Positions 53,493 to 62,825 of a DNA stretch of 64,000 bases are shown piece after piece. The notes beneath the pieces were generated by a model, which was not told the origin of the DNA, searched no databases, and was given only the letters and a program-made list of their open reading frames with translations. The stretch's first letter is position 1, and the number at the start of each line of letters is the position of its first letter. Source of the stretch: JAAYJR01 sp964611525 (lineage in GTDB: Bacteria > Bacteroidota > Bacteroidia > Bacteroidales > Prolixibacteraceae); contig CAZTAL010000085.1 of the NCBI GenBank assembly GCA_964611525.1, forward strand, positions 1-64,000. Reading direction: 5' to 3'. The position numbers were made by a program, and so were the translations under genes.

Positions 53493-55994
53493 TTATTTTA
53501 GAAGATTTTTTAGGCCTTCGCCTACCTTATTTAATGATTTTTTGAGATCATCCTGTGTAGATTTTTTTATTTCTTCGGTAATTTTTTTTCTGGCATCTTC
53601 TAGATTAACTTTAACTTCAGGATTTTTTACAGGGCCTTTAATAACAACAGTTGCAGGAATATAATCAATACGTTCTTCACCCGGCAATGCGCTTAAAATA
53701 TTTTGAATATCAGATCCGAATGCTCCTCTCTCAACATTAAAATTCATTTGCAAATCTACTATATTTTGTGTATTTATATTTCCTTTGATAGTAGTTTCCT
53801 GTCCTGCTATTCTGGTAACAAACGGTTTCGAGTCTATTTCCCCGTTTTTTATATCCACACTTGCTCTGAAGTCGTCTACCTGCACATTCTTAAGTTTTTC
53901 CTCCCTTATTATGCCATTTAATTGGTTAAATAAAGGAGATTCAATTATACTGAGATTTTCCGTCATGATTGCCCCATTTCCGTTTATTGATGAAGCCATC
54001 AGGTTAAAACCGGAATTTAATTGTCCGTCTATTTGCAAATTACTGCTGAAGTTACCGCGACTATAACCTGCAATTGGAAGCATTCTTTGAATTCCTGTCA
54101 AAGTTTGATATGCATGTGGGATATCAAAGTTTTTCATTTCAATACCAAAGTCAAACAAAGGCTTATTTGCCGGGGTATTTTCGTAAGAACCCGTCAGTAC
54201 CATTTCACCATTAAGCATATTCATCCTCAGTCCGTTAAGCACCAGTTTGCCGTTTTGGGCCGTAATAAGTCCGTTTACATTTGTTATGGGCAAACGTTCA
54301 AAAACAACTTTATCTATTTCCGAATGAAAAGTAAAATTAATATCTGCAGGAATATCAAAAACAAGAACTTCTTTTATTTCTTCTTCATTATCTTTATTTA
54401 CTTCCGGCTGTGATTGGGCGGCCGGAGATTTTTTATCGACCTGTAATCGCAACAGTTCATTTAAGTTTACGAGGGGTGAATTTAGTTCCAGTGTTCCCGA
54501 AAGAATACCATCTTTTAAAATATATTCAAGGTAATTATTCACATTACCTGATAAACGAAGATCACTCTGCCCCACTTTCATATTAAAGCCGGCAAGCTTC
54601 ACCGCACTGGGCGTAAACTCCAGATTTCCATTGGGAATAACAATATTTTGAGTCAAATCAGTTGCTTCGTAAATAAAATTTGAAAGAGTTATATTTCCAT
54701 CTGATTTTATCTTGTTGTATTCCTCATTTTCAATAGCCGAATAATTACCTTCTACAATGAGATTGGCATTTATTATACCGCTAATATTTACGCTGTCGAG
54801 GGGAAGTGCATCTTTTAAATCATTGAAATCAACATTTCCCGTTAATGATCCGTCAAAATATGGATCCGAAACAATATTTTTCATTAAAAGGGTTAAGTCT
54901 ACCGGACTATTTTTCACTTCGGCATGAGCCTTTCTGACAGATATTTCGGTTAGATCGAGCACTCCCTGAGGTTTTATAACTGATACATCGGCTGATATAT
55001 TTCTGATCTCCTCCGGAAGGTCGGCATAATGGAAGTTACCTTCTTTTACATCAAGAGCTATATCCACAGAAGGATAATCTTCATCAAAATACCAGCCTTT
55101 TATAATGCCATTTACAACGGCAGTACCGCTAGTTTGAATGTCTTTAAGATATTCTTCGTAATCCGGAGGTACTAATGCAAGGAAATTGTCGAATCCCGAC
55201 TCTTTGGTTTTTAGTTGCAAATCGAAGAACATGCTGTCTCCGGGTACTTGGATATTACCGGTGACTTCCATGGGAAGGCGATTTACAAGTAATTCATTTT
55301 CTTTAATACCGATATCCATCTTATCGTAATCCATAGCCAGCAAAGAGCTTGTTTCAAGAGATACATTTGAAATATAATTAACCCCGCCATAGACAAGGGA
55401 AAAACGATCCGATTTTCCTTCGGCACGCAAAGTAGCTGTTGATCCGTACATTTTTCCCGAAATATCTATATTTATATTTTCGATATTGAGCAACATATCA
55501 GTTCCGCGATCTTCATAGACAAATTTTGCATCCGAAATTTCAATTTTATCGAGATTAAGTTCCAATTCGTTTTCTTCAGAATCCGCCGCTGTTTCACCCG
55601 CCGGTGCAATGTCCCAGTTAACATTCCCTGTTTTACCGGATATAAGATTCAAGTGAGGCTTTATAATGATTATTTCTTCAATGCCAATACCCTCTTTATT
55701 AAATAATTGATTTAATGATGTTTTTGTTCTCAATGACGTAACAGATAAAAGAGTATCGTTATGGAACTCCTTTTTACCGGTAATTATAATATTTGTTAAT
55801 TCAATGGTCAGTTTTGGAAAATTTCGCAACAGGGACAATTTAAGATCATTAAATTCTACTTTGGCATTTATATTTTTATTTATTGTCGTTTTCGTTTTAT
55901 CAAGTAACGTTTGTCTGAAAAATAGGGGCGTGACCGCAAGCAAAGCCACCAGTATAATTATAATGATTCCTGTAATAATTATTATTTTCTTCAT
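53493..55994 (-). CDS. AsmA-family membrane-anchored protein
   Basis: The protein has 833 residues. An N-terminal helix (about 3-25) anchors it. The next segment KTKTTINKNINAKVEFNDLKLSLLRNFPKLTIELTNIIITG is the AsmA N-terminal signature. Long repeating beta structure follows, with the AsmA C-terminal region at about 600-790 (LQIDGQLNSGFNLMASSINGNGAIM). Such proteins bridge the periplasm and are linked to lipid traffic and outer-membrane integrity. It is the first gene before the DUF4013-like gene. Confidence 0.85.
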   Translation of the reverse strand: MKKIIIITGIIIIILVALLAVTPLFFRQTLLDKTKTTINKNINAKVEFNDLKLSLLRNFPKLTIELTNIIITGKKEFHNDTLLSVTSLRTKTSLNQLFNKEGIGIEEIIIIKPHLNLISGKTGNVNWDIAPAGETAADSEENELELNLDKIEISDAKFVYEDRGTDMLLNIENINIDISGKMYGSTATLRAEGKSDRFSLVYGGVNYISNVSLETSSLLAMDYDKMDIGIKENELLVNRLPMEVTGNIQVPGDSMFFDLQLKTKESGFDNFLALVPPDYEEYLKDIQTSGTAVVNGIIKGWYFDEDYPSVDIALDVKEGNFHYADLPEEIRNISADVSVIKPQGVLDLTEISVRKAHAEVKNSPVDLTLLMKNIVSDPYFDGSLTGNVDFNDLKDALPLDSVNISGIINANLIVEGNYSAIENEEYNKIKSDGNITLSNFIYEATDLTQNIVIPNGNLEFTPSAVKLAGFNMKVGQSDLRLSGNVNNYLEYILKDGILSGTLELNSPLVNLNELLRLQVDKKSPAAQSQPEVNKDNEEEIKEVLVFDIPADINFTFHSEIDKVVFERLPITNVNGLITAQNGKLVLNGLRMNMLNGEMVLTGSYENTPANKPLFDFGIEMKNFDIPHAYQTLTGIQRMLPIAGYSRGNFSSNLQIDGQLNSGFNLMASSINGNGAIMTENLSIIESPLFNQLNGIIREEKLKNVQVDDFRASVDIKNGEIDSKPFVTRIAGQETTIKGNINTQNIVDLQMNFNVERGAFGSDIQNILSALPGEERIDYIPATVVIKGPVKNPEVKVNLEDARKKITEEIKKSTQDDLKKSLNKVGEGLKNLLK

Positions 55995-56217
55995 ACTAAT
56001 TTTCTTATGGTTGAGTTCAGTATAAAAAGCAAACTTTTAACTCATAAATGCCTTATTATTTTTTATAATTAATTTAAAATCAATTTAATAAATTTCAAAA
56101 TTTTTATATCGCGCTTCCCAATATTAATGCACACTTTAGAATTTCATAATGATCCTACTTCAGATATTTAGGTATAATTTAATAATTTCCCGGTTCATAA
56201 CCTAACATTTCCTATTT
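55995..56217. other. Repeat-containing gap before the CinA paralogue
   Basis: Contains degraded MITE copy F (56013-56110, minus orientation) and the ACCTAAATATCTGAAGT motif (56143-56174, minus). No ORF. Confidence 0.5.
56013..56110 (-). repeat. MITE-like repeat copy F (degraded)
   Basis: On the minus strand it reads GCGCGATATAAAAATTTTGAAATTTATTAAATTGATTTTAAA and ends TTTTTATACTGAACTCAA. The hairpin at the left end is mostly gone. Its right-end word faces the AsmA start. Confidence 0.45.
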
Positions 56218-57675
56218 TTAATCTTTACTGATAATTCTTCTTAACATTTGCAGGGCAGTCTGGCTCGAGATCACAATATTTCGCATATAGTTATCTCCAA
56301 ATACAAATCTTTCTGTTGTTATGCCGTGCGGACCGGCAACGGCTATCCATACTGTTCCGGAAGGTGATTCTTCTGTACCCTTGACCGGAGTTGAAATTCC
56401 TGTTGTAGCCACCGCATAGTCAGTTGCCAGAATTTTACGTATACGTCTTGCCATTTCAATTGCTACAGCTTCACTTGCTTCTCCGTGTTCCCTGATAAAT
56501 CCCTGCTCAATATTTAAAATATTTTTATTCATCTCGTTGAAATATAATGTAATTCCCCCTTTAAAATATTTTTTTCTTTGCGAATCTGTATTTATAAGAT
56601 GAGAAATATATCCACCGGTATAATTTTCTGCCAAGGCTATTGTTTTACCTTTTGTTGTCAGTATATTTCCGACAACTTCTGCTAATGTTTGGTTATCGTA
56701 TCCGAAGATATGATCCGGAATAAGTAGTTTTAATTTTTCAATTTCCGTTTCTACCTGTTGTTTAAGCATTTGTTTATCCTTTCCCGTGGCCGAGAGGCGT
56801 ATGCGCACTGAAAAGAGGTCAGGCAGGTAAGCCAGTTTTATGTTGTGGGGCAGAGATTTTTCCCAGTTTTCCAGTTTTTCTGATAATATCGACTCAGTCA
56901 AGCCTTGCGTCAATACTGTTTTATGAAAAATAGCCCTGTTTTTTCTATTTTCCTGAAGACGTGGCAGTACATGGTTTTCCATAATGTGCTTCATCTCATA
57001 GGGAATTCCAGGGAGAGCAATATAGACAATGCTATTCTTCTCAAACCATAATCCCGGTGCGGTTCCGACTTTATTTGGAAGTATTATGCATGACTCAGGC
57101 ACCATTGCCTGGGCACGGTTAAACCTGTTCATGTCAATGCCCCGTTTTTCCATAAGTTTTTCGATATTCCGAAATGTAGGTTTATGAAAAATCAGTTTTG
57201 TATCGAAATAATTGCACAGAACAGATTTGGTTATATCATCTATGGTCGGCCCCAAACCACCTGTTAAAATGATTAGATCAGCATTCTTCTCTGCCTTTTG
57301 GAGAGCTTCAGTGATATGCTCTTTGTCGTCATGTACTGATGTTATTTGCCGTATTTCAATGCCGTAGAGATTAAGTTTTTCAGCAATCCATGCCGAATTT
57401 GTATCTATGATCTGTCCGATAAGAATTTCATCACCTATAGTTATTATTTCAGATACTATTTTGTTTAAATACCTTCTTATGTCAGGTGGTATTTTTTTAT
57501 TTATATTTTTTGCTTTTAATGAATAACAAACTTCAAAAGTATTTATATCTAACATACCTTGCCGGGATATTCCGGTGTTTTCTGACGGACAGTGTCTATG
57601 CAAGGCAGTTACTGAGATTGGTATAGAAAGAATTAAAGCTATGGTAGCAAAAGTGGTATAAACTATTTTTTTCAT
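56218..57675 (-). CDS. Diverged CinA paralogue with a signal-peptide-like N-terminus
   Basis: The protein has 485 residues. Residues about 1-25 look like a Sec signal peptide (MKKIVYTTFATIALILSIPISVTA), then about 50 unique residues lead into a CinA nucleotide-binding domain starting SEIITIGDEILIGQII at about 75. COG1058 motifs are kept (TGGLGPTIDDIT, GTAPGLWFE, LPGIPYEM). In the C-terminal PncC/deamidase domain, the ESCTGG motif of the neighbour is ENYTGG (Asn at 351 in place of the catalytic Ser), while FKGGIT keeps the Lys. TSGIAGPAGGT is TTGISTPVKGT. It starts 4 bp after the cinA stop. I infer a tandem duplicate that lost nicotinamide-nucleotide deamidase activity and may be exported. Confidence 0.82.
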   Translation of the reverse strand: MKKIVYTTFATIALILSIPISVTALHRHCPSENTGISRQGMLDINTFEVCYSLKAKNINKKIPPDIRRYLNKIVSEIITIGDEILIGQIIDTNSAWIAEKLNLYGIEIRQITSVHDDKEHITEALQKAEKNADLIILTGGLGPTIDDITKSVLCNYFDTKLIFHKPTFRNIEKLMEKRGIDMNRFNRAQAMVPESCIILPNKVGTAPGLWFEKNSIVYIALPGIPYEMKHIMENHVLPRLQENRKNRAIFHKTVLTQGLTESILSEKLENWEKSLPHNIKLAYLPDLFSVRIRLSATGKDKQMLKQQVETEIEKLKLLIPDHIFGYDNQTLAEVVGNILTTKGKTIALAENYTGGYISHLINTDSQRKKYFKGGITLYFNEMNKNILNIEQGFIREHGEASEAVAIEMARRIRKILATDYAVATTGISTPVKGTEESPSGTVWIAVAGPHGITTERFVFGDNYMRNIVISSQTALQMLRRIISKD

Positions 57676-57679
57676 TCGT

Positions 57680-58918
57680 TTAAAGTATAATAATCCTTCG
57701 TAACATTTGTAAAGCGGTTTGACTGGAGCGGATAATGTTTCGTTCCCTGTTATCGCCGAATATATATTTTCTGCTTACTGTTTTTTTTGGTCCGGCAACG
57801 GCAATCCACACTGTACCTACAGGTTTATCTGTGGTACCTCCGGCAGGACCTGCAATTCCTGATGTGGCAATTGCATAATCGCTTCTGAATTTAATTTTTA
57901 CGTTTTCTGCCATCTGACGAACAACGGGTTCACTAACAGCTCCGTATTTTTTCAGAATATCAGTCTCGACTCCCAGCATATCCTGTTTTATTACATTCGA
58001 ATAGGCAGTTATCCCACCTTTATAATATTTTGAACATCCCGGAACTGAAGTAATCAGGTGAGAAATATAACCTCCGGTACAACTTTCGGCTATTGATAAT
58101 GTATTTTCCTTTTCAAGAAGTAGTTTCCCGATAATGTCCGCCATAGTGTCATTATCATATCCAAAAATGTAATCAGGAATAAGCTCATTAAGTTTATTTA
58201 TTTCACTTTCAATCTGTAATTTTAATAAATTAATCTCTCTACCGTAGGCCGAAAGACGCAATCTGACTGACATCGGATCAGGAAGATAAGCAAGTCTGAT
58301 ATTTGCAGGGAGAGATGATTCCCATTTTTCGATTTTTTGTGCCAGTTTTGATTCAGGTAGTCCAAGAGTTAACACTGTTTTATGAAGTAATGCTCTATTT
58401 TTTCCATACTTTTTAAGTCGTGGCAAAATTTCTTTTTCTGTAATATTTTTCATTTCAAATGGCACGCCGGGTACAGAAATAAAGATTGTATCGTTTTTTT
58501 CGAACCACATACCCGGAGCTGTCCCAATTTCGTTAGGTAAAACAATACATGTCTCCGGGACAAGAGCCTGATTGCGGTTAAGCTTATTTAAGAAAACTTT
58601 ACGGTTTTCAAATCGCTTTTTGATGTGTTGCCAGGTGGGCTCATGAAAACTTAAACGGGTATCCAAAAAGGTACATAGAGCTTTTTTAGTAATATCATCT
58701 TTCGTCGGACCAAGTCCGCCTGTCATTAAAACCAGATCTGCTTTTTTTGCTGAGTTTGTTAATGCTTCTATGATCTGTTCATGATTATCATGTACCGAGA
58801 TGATCTCGTGTATTTCAATTCCGTTTAAATTAAATTGTTCTGCAATCCATGCTGAATTTGTGTCGATAATCTGCCCTATTAGTATTTCATCGCCAATGGT
58901 GATTATTTCAGCTTTCAT
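57680..58918 (-). CDS. cinA: CinA, nicotinamide-nucleotide amidohydrolase
   Basis: The protein has 412 residues, full CinA length. N-terminal ADP-ribose pyrophosphatase-like domain: AEIITIGDEILIGQI, MTGGLGPTKDDIT, GVPFEMKNI. C-terminal deamidase domain: LSIAESCTGGYISH with Ser279, YYKGGITAYSN with Lys300, and ATSGIAGPAGGT. It turns nicotinamide mononucleotide into nicotinic acid mononucleotide in NAD recycling. It starts 11 bp inside the M48 gene and is followed by its own diverged copy. Confidence 0.94.
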   Translation of the reverse strand: MKAEIITIGDEILIGQIIDTNSAWIAEQFNLNGIEIHEIISVHDNHEQIIEALTNSAKKADLVLMTGGLGPTKDDITKKALCTFLDTRLSFHEPTWQHIKKRFENRKVFLNKLNRNQALVPETCIVLPNEIGTAPGMWFEKNDTIFISVPGVPFEMKNITEKEILPRLKKYGKNRALLHKTVLTLGLPESKLAQKIEKWESSLPANIRLAYLPDPMSVRLRLSAYGREINLLKLQIESEINKLNELIPDYIFGYDNDTMADIIGKLLLEKENTLSIAESCTGGYISHLITSVPGCSKYYKGGITAYSNVIKQDMLGVETDILKKYGAVSEPVVRQMAENVKIKFRSDYAIATSGIAGPAGGTTDKPVGTVWIAVAGPKKTVSRKYIFGDNRERNIIRSSQTALQMLRRIIIL

Positions 58919-60155
58919 CTTTCTTATATTTATTTAAGTGTTTCAGACGATATAACAGAGGAGGATGGGAATAGTTAAAAAATACATACGCAGGATGAGG
59001 CGTTAAATTGCTGAGATTCTTCTGAGAAAGTTTTTTAAGTGCGGAAGCAAGAGATTCAGCCTTGTAGTATTTTGCAGCATAAGCATCAGCCTGGTATTCA
59101 TTTTTCCGCGAGAGTATATTCATGAAAATACCCAATACAAAAGAAACAGGCGAATATAAAATACCAAAAGCTATCAGTCCGATATGAAAATTAGGTTCTT
59201 CAACTCCCAGTGCCATACTCAGTTCTTTATTATTTATCAACAGGGAGAATATGTATAAGACAATAGCTGTATGAATAAGTGAAATGACTATTCCCTGCGT
59301 AACATGATTTTTTTTATAGTGTCCTATTTCATGCGCCAAAACAGCTACAATTTCATCGGGTTCCATATCATTTATGAGGGTATCATAGAGTACTATGCGC
59401 TTTTTAGCTCCCAGTCCGGTAAAATATGCATTAGCCTTGGATGAACGTTTGGAACTGTCGATCACATAGATATCATTTAATTTATAACCTGCCTTATCTG
59501 CAAAATTCTGAATGGCATCCCGCAATTCGCCTTCTTCAAGAGGCCTTTGTTTATTAAAGAGAGGTACTATCAGATTTGAATAGAAAAGGGACATGAATAT
59601 ACTAAAACCACTTATTACAAGCCAGGCATATATCCAGAACATACTATGATTTTTCTGATATATAAAAATTATAAGCGCTAGTAATCCGCCACCGATAATT
59701 GCCCCAAGCATCCATCCTTTTATCTTGTCAAGTATGAATGTTTTTGGTTTGGTTTTATTAAAACCATATTTTTCTTCAATAATAAAGGTGTCATAAACAG
59801 AGAATGGTGTATTCAGAATATCAGAAGCGAACATGAGTATCCCGAAAAATATGAGTGCCGCTAAAATGGAGTTTTCTGTAATATTTTGTGCAATATTGTT
59901 CACATAAGCAAAACCGTAAAACAGGAACATGGCAAGAATTACCAGAAAACTAAATGTCCCGGTGATTATGCCGAAGCGGTGATTTTCACGTTGGTAGGAC
60001 TGTTGTTTGGAATATTCCTCCTGATCAAAAACGTCTTTTACTTCATCGGGCAATTCAGTCCCCATTTTTGTAGTATTAAGATACTCCAGATAATTTTCGG
60101 CAAGGAAGTCAATAATTATTATAGCTATTATGACCCAGTAAATTATTTCGTGCAT
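58908..60155 (-). CDS. M48-family Ste24-like membrane metallopeptidase
   Basis: The protein has 415 residues with about six hydrophobic helices, the N-terminal one at residues 3-17. The zinc motif HEIGHYKKNHV lies at about 275-285 with the third ligand Glu in RKNEYQADAYAAKYY. Segments such as FNKTKPKTFILDKIKGW and STKANAYFTGLGAKKRIVLYDTL-like (KANAYFTGLGAKKRIVLYDTL) match CAAX-protease 1/Ste24-type proteins. It cleaves membrane proteins or peptides; targets unknown. It starts the M48-cinA-cinA operon. Confidence 0.9.
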   Translation of the reverse strand: MHEIIYWVIIAIIIIDFLAENYLEYLNTTKMGTELPDEVKDVFDQEEYSKQQSYQRENHRFGIITGTFSFLVILAMFLFYGFAYVNNIAQNITENSILAALIFFGILMFASDILNTPFSVYDTFIIEEKYGFNKTKPKTFILDKIKGWMLGAIIGGGLLALIIFIYQKNHSMFWIYAWLVISGFSIFMSLFYSNLIVPLFNKQRPLEEGELRDAIQNFADKAGYKLNDIYVIDSSKRSSKANAYFTGLGAKKRIVLYDTLINDMEPDEIVAVLAHEIGHYKKNHVTQGIVISLIHTAIVLYIFSLLINNKELSMALGVEEPNFHIGLIAFGILYSPVSFVLGIFMNILSRKNEYQADAYAAKYYKAESLASALKKLSQKNLSNLTPHPAYVFFNYSHPPLLYRLKHLNKYKKDES

Positions 60156-60306
60156 TCCACATTATTTATTTGTGAGATGCAAAGATAATAATTGTAAAGA
60201 CTAAAGGTTGGACATATTTATAATTTATATCAACTCAGGTTACTTTTTAAACATCTTTTTTGCTAAACTTGCATTTAAAAAAATATAACTCTTAAAAATA
60301 ATAATT

Positions 60307-61071
60307 ATGAGAATTCAATTTTTGATTTTAGGTCTGGTATTATTTTTATCTTTCAATATGTGCGGACAGGAAAAGGGCGCTGAATACGGGCAACCCTTAA
60401 ATATACTGGTTTTTAGCAAAACTGCGGGGTTCAGGCATGCTTCTATCTCTTCGGGACTAAAAATGTTATATGATCTGAGTAAGGATCAAAAGTGGATAAT
60501 TACGGCTACTGAAGATCCATCATTTTTTAATGAAGAAATCCTGCCGAAATTCGATATAGCCATTTTTCTAAATCCTACAGGAGATGCATTGAACGAAAGT
60601 CAGCAGGCAGCATTTGAAAAATTCATGAATGGGGGAAAAGGATTTGTTGGTATTCATGCAGCTGCGGATTTTGAATATGAGTGGCCTTACTATGGAGAAC
60701 TGGTGGGGGCATGGTTTAAAACGCATCCGCCGGCCCAGGAAGCTACTGTTATTTTTGAAAGTTTCAATCATCCTGCCATGAAACCTTTTGAGGGCAGGAA
60801 ATCCTATACAACGCATGATGAATGGTATTCTTTCAAAAAAAATCCCAGGGATAATGCGAATGTGTTGGCCAGACTGGATGAAAGTACTGTAACTAAGTAT
60901 AAAAACGATAACTGGCGAATGGAAGATCATCCTGTTATCTGGTGGCAGGACAAAGACGGTGTTCGTTCATTTTATACGGTTTTTGGACATACACATGAAG
61001 CATTTCAGGATGAAAATGTTATCGAACATATCAAAAATGCCGTTAACTGGGCAGGAAGGCGTATCGACTAA
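60307..61071 (+). CDS. ThuA-like secreted protein
   Basis: The protein has 254 residues. A signal peptide (about 1-21, FNMCGQ) is followed by a ThuA/glutamine-amidotransferase-like flavodoxin fold: LVFSKTAGFRHASISSGLKML, FLNPTGDALNESQQAAFEKFMNGGKGFVGIHAAAD, DHPVIWWQDKDGVRSFYTVFGHTHEAF. The family is linked to sugar use, with unclear enzymatic role. Its stop overlaps the first of two 50-bp repeats downstream. Confidence 0.9.
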   Translation: MRIQFLILGLVLFLSFNMCGQEKGAEYGQPLNILVFSKTAGFRHASISSGLKMLYDLSKDQKWIITATEDPSFFNEEILPKFDIAIFLNPTGDALNESQQAAFEKFMNGGKGFVGIHAAADFEYEWPYYGELVGAWFKTHPPAQEATVIFESFNHPAMKPFEGRKSYTTHDEWYSFKKNPRDNANVLARLDESTVTKYKNDNWRMEDHPVIWWQDKDGVRSFYTVFGHTHEAFQDENVIEHIKNAVNWAGRRID

Positions 61072-61266
61072 TGACCATTTTGAGGGCAAGCTTAACGCAG
61101 TCAGGGGACTTTCTAAACAAGGATTAAGTAAGTACTCATTTTTATATAAGAGTCTGAATTAGAAAGTTCGCTGACAAGGCCGGCGCAGACCGAAAAATGT
61201 GAGTTTACTATCCGTAAATGATCATTTTGAGGACAAGCTTAACGCAGTCAGGGGACTTTCTAAACA
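61070..61266 (+). repeat. Two near-identical 50-bp direct repeats with an inverted half between
   Basis: Copies at 61070-61119 and 61217-61266 differ at two positions (AATGAYCATTTTGAGGRCA and so on) and have a 147-bp period. Between them 61159-61175 is an inverted partial copy (TTAGAAAGTTCGCTGAC) of GTCAGGGGACTTTCTAA at 61100-61116. The first copy includes the ThuA stop. Confidence 0.75.
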
Positions 61267-61272
61267 GACGAA

Positions 61273-61860
61273 TTAAAAGATATTATATCCTAATGATATC
61301 ATAAAAGTACTATTCTTCCCATCTAACTCCGAATCCGGGTGCTGATAAAATTTATTAGCACTGTTTTCCATCCGTAGATCAAGAGTGAAAGCAAAGATAT
61401 CAACACCCAATCCATATTGGAAACCAAAGTAATTATCTTTATAATACTGAGAATTTAAAAGGTCATCCCCTTCAATATCATTTGAGGTTACTATATTGAA
61501 AACAGGTCCTGCCATTATCCTGAGATCGGCCTTTTCGCCCTTCAGAACTTTAATTCCTAATAACAATGGTACATCAAGCGTGTTAAAATCGAATCTGGAA
61601 GCTACATCAATAATACTACCTTCCACTTCACCTCCTTTAGCACTGAAATATGCTTCGGGTTGCAGGAAAATTCGTCCAAAGCCAATCCGTCCGAAGGCAC
61701 CGATATGATATTTTAAAATCGATTCGGAGTTAATCTGATCAAGCTTAAGGGTAACTTTAGAATTGTTAAGTCCTGCTTTCAATCCCAGATCGAATGTAGG
61801 CTGGGCCATTAAAGAAGTCGATAGAATAAATAGAAACAAAGGAAAAATTATTTTTTTCAT
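61273..61860 (-). CDS. Outer-membrane beta-barrel protein (porin-like)
   Basis: The protein has 195 residues with a signal peptide (about 1-19, SLMAQ). The rest is an eight-strand-like barrel: DLGLKAGLNNSKVTL, HIGAFGRIGFGRIFLQPEAYFSAKGGEV, DVPLLLGIKVL, GFQYGLGVDIFAFTLDLRME, ending STFMISLGYNIF. This is the OMP_b-brl_2 type common in Bacteroidota, of unknown specificity. Confidence 0.86.
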   Translation of the reverse strand: MKKIIFPLFLFILSTSLMAQPTFDLGLKAGLNNSKVTLKLDQINSESILKYHIGAFGRIGFGRIFLQPEAYFSAKGGEVEGSIIDVASRFDFNTLDVPLLLGIKVLKGEKADLRIMAGPVFNIVTSNDIEGDDLLNSQYYKDNYFGFQYGLGVDIFAFTLDLRMENSANKFYQHPDSELDGKNSTFMISLGYNIF

Positions 61861-62017
61861 GACAATGTTTTTTATTTGTTTAACGATAATTATTTAAATA
61901 AAGTATACCATTCAGTTTATTATTTACCCTTTGGAATCTCGAATCTTAAATCTTGAATCTTTTTATTTAATAAACCCGGACTTTCCAATAATATTTTTGC
62001 CAACTGGCCTTTTAAAT

Positions 62018-62377
62018 TTATAATTCTATTAAATTGATATCATCCCTATCGATCTCAAGTAAAAAGTTCATTTTGGTGCCAAGTTTCTGAATCACATCAA
62101 TATTGTCATTAAAAATATTTATTAATTCTTGATTTGGGATGTTACCTAAATTAATCTTAATTAGTTTCTTAGGTGTTTGTTTAACAAAATACGAGTCCCT
62201 AAAATCTGAGTCTTTAGATATAATTACATAATTGTTTTGATCTGCATATTTACATAAGTCAGAATCTTTGGTCTCCGATTTATCTAAAATCTCATTTACA
62301 TGTATCGAATCGAAACCTAAAGAAATTAGGTGTTTTGTCAATTTGTAGGAAATATGAACATCGCAAAGAAATCTCAT
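62018..62377 (-). CDS. DUF5615 PIN-like protein, probable toxin
   Basis: The protein has 119 residues with a Mut7-C/PIN-like fold: MRFLCDVHISYKLTKHL (acidic Asp at 6), KSETKDSDLCKYADQNNYVIISKDSDFRD (second Asp cluster). The family forms likely RNA-cutting toxins with DUF433 antitoxins. It begins at the last base of the DUF433 gene, so the two are translationally coupled. Confidence 0.85.
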   Translation of the reverse strand: MRFLCDVHISYKLTKHLISLGFDSIHVNEILDKSETKDSDLCKYADQNNYVIISKDSDFRDSYFVKQTPKKLIKINLGNIPNQELINIFNDNIDVIQKLGTKMNFLLEIDRDDINLIEL

Positions 62378-62607
62378 TAGGCGACATCCTTAATTGTATG
62401 ACCTGATAAATATAATTTTGCAAAATTTAAACTTGCTAAAATATCCTCTTTTTCTAACTCCTTATGGTCATCAAGTATTTGATCAATAGTCATACCTGAT
62501 CCCAACATATCAATGATAACCTCAACAGGCCATCTCATCCCCCTTATACATGGTTTACCATGACAGATTTCAGAATCAATCGTTATTCTATTTATCAACT
62601 TATCCAT
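62377..62607 (-). CDS. DUF433 protein, probable antitoxin
   Basis: The protein has 76 residues: RITIDSEICHGKPCIRGMRWPVEVIIDMLGSGMTIDQILDDHKELEKEDILASLNFAKLYL. CHGKPCIRG and the helix-turn-helix-like DQIL..H..L..EDI are the DUF433 signature. It is the upstream gene of a pair with DUF5615 and would bind both the toxin and its own promoter. A stretch of about 170 bp on the other side separates it from NIPSNAP. Confidence 0.88.
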   Translation of the reverse strand: MDKLINRITIDSEICHGKPCIRGMRWPVEVIIDMLGSGMTIDQILDDHKELEKEDILASLNFAKLYLSGHTIKDVA

Positions 62608-62825
62608 ATCTCAAATTTTATTCAAAGTTAATAATATTTATCCTATTATTTTTAATGTCGGTCATTTTTTGGCTAGTTGGCAACTTGTTTCCCTTTTGGG
62701 GGTACGTTAAACTTCTTTTAAAAGTCATTTTGTTGTAATTGCTTCCGTAAATTATAGTCAATTATTATGCCAATATGGCTAATAAATTTTCAGGAATTAG
62801 TATATTGGCTAAAAAATTTATAAAA

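Noticed and set aside
61070..61266. CRISPR array
   Set aside because: Only two direct copies of 50 bp exist, with a 97-bp spacer and no cas genes.
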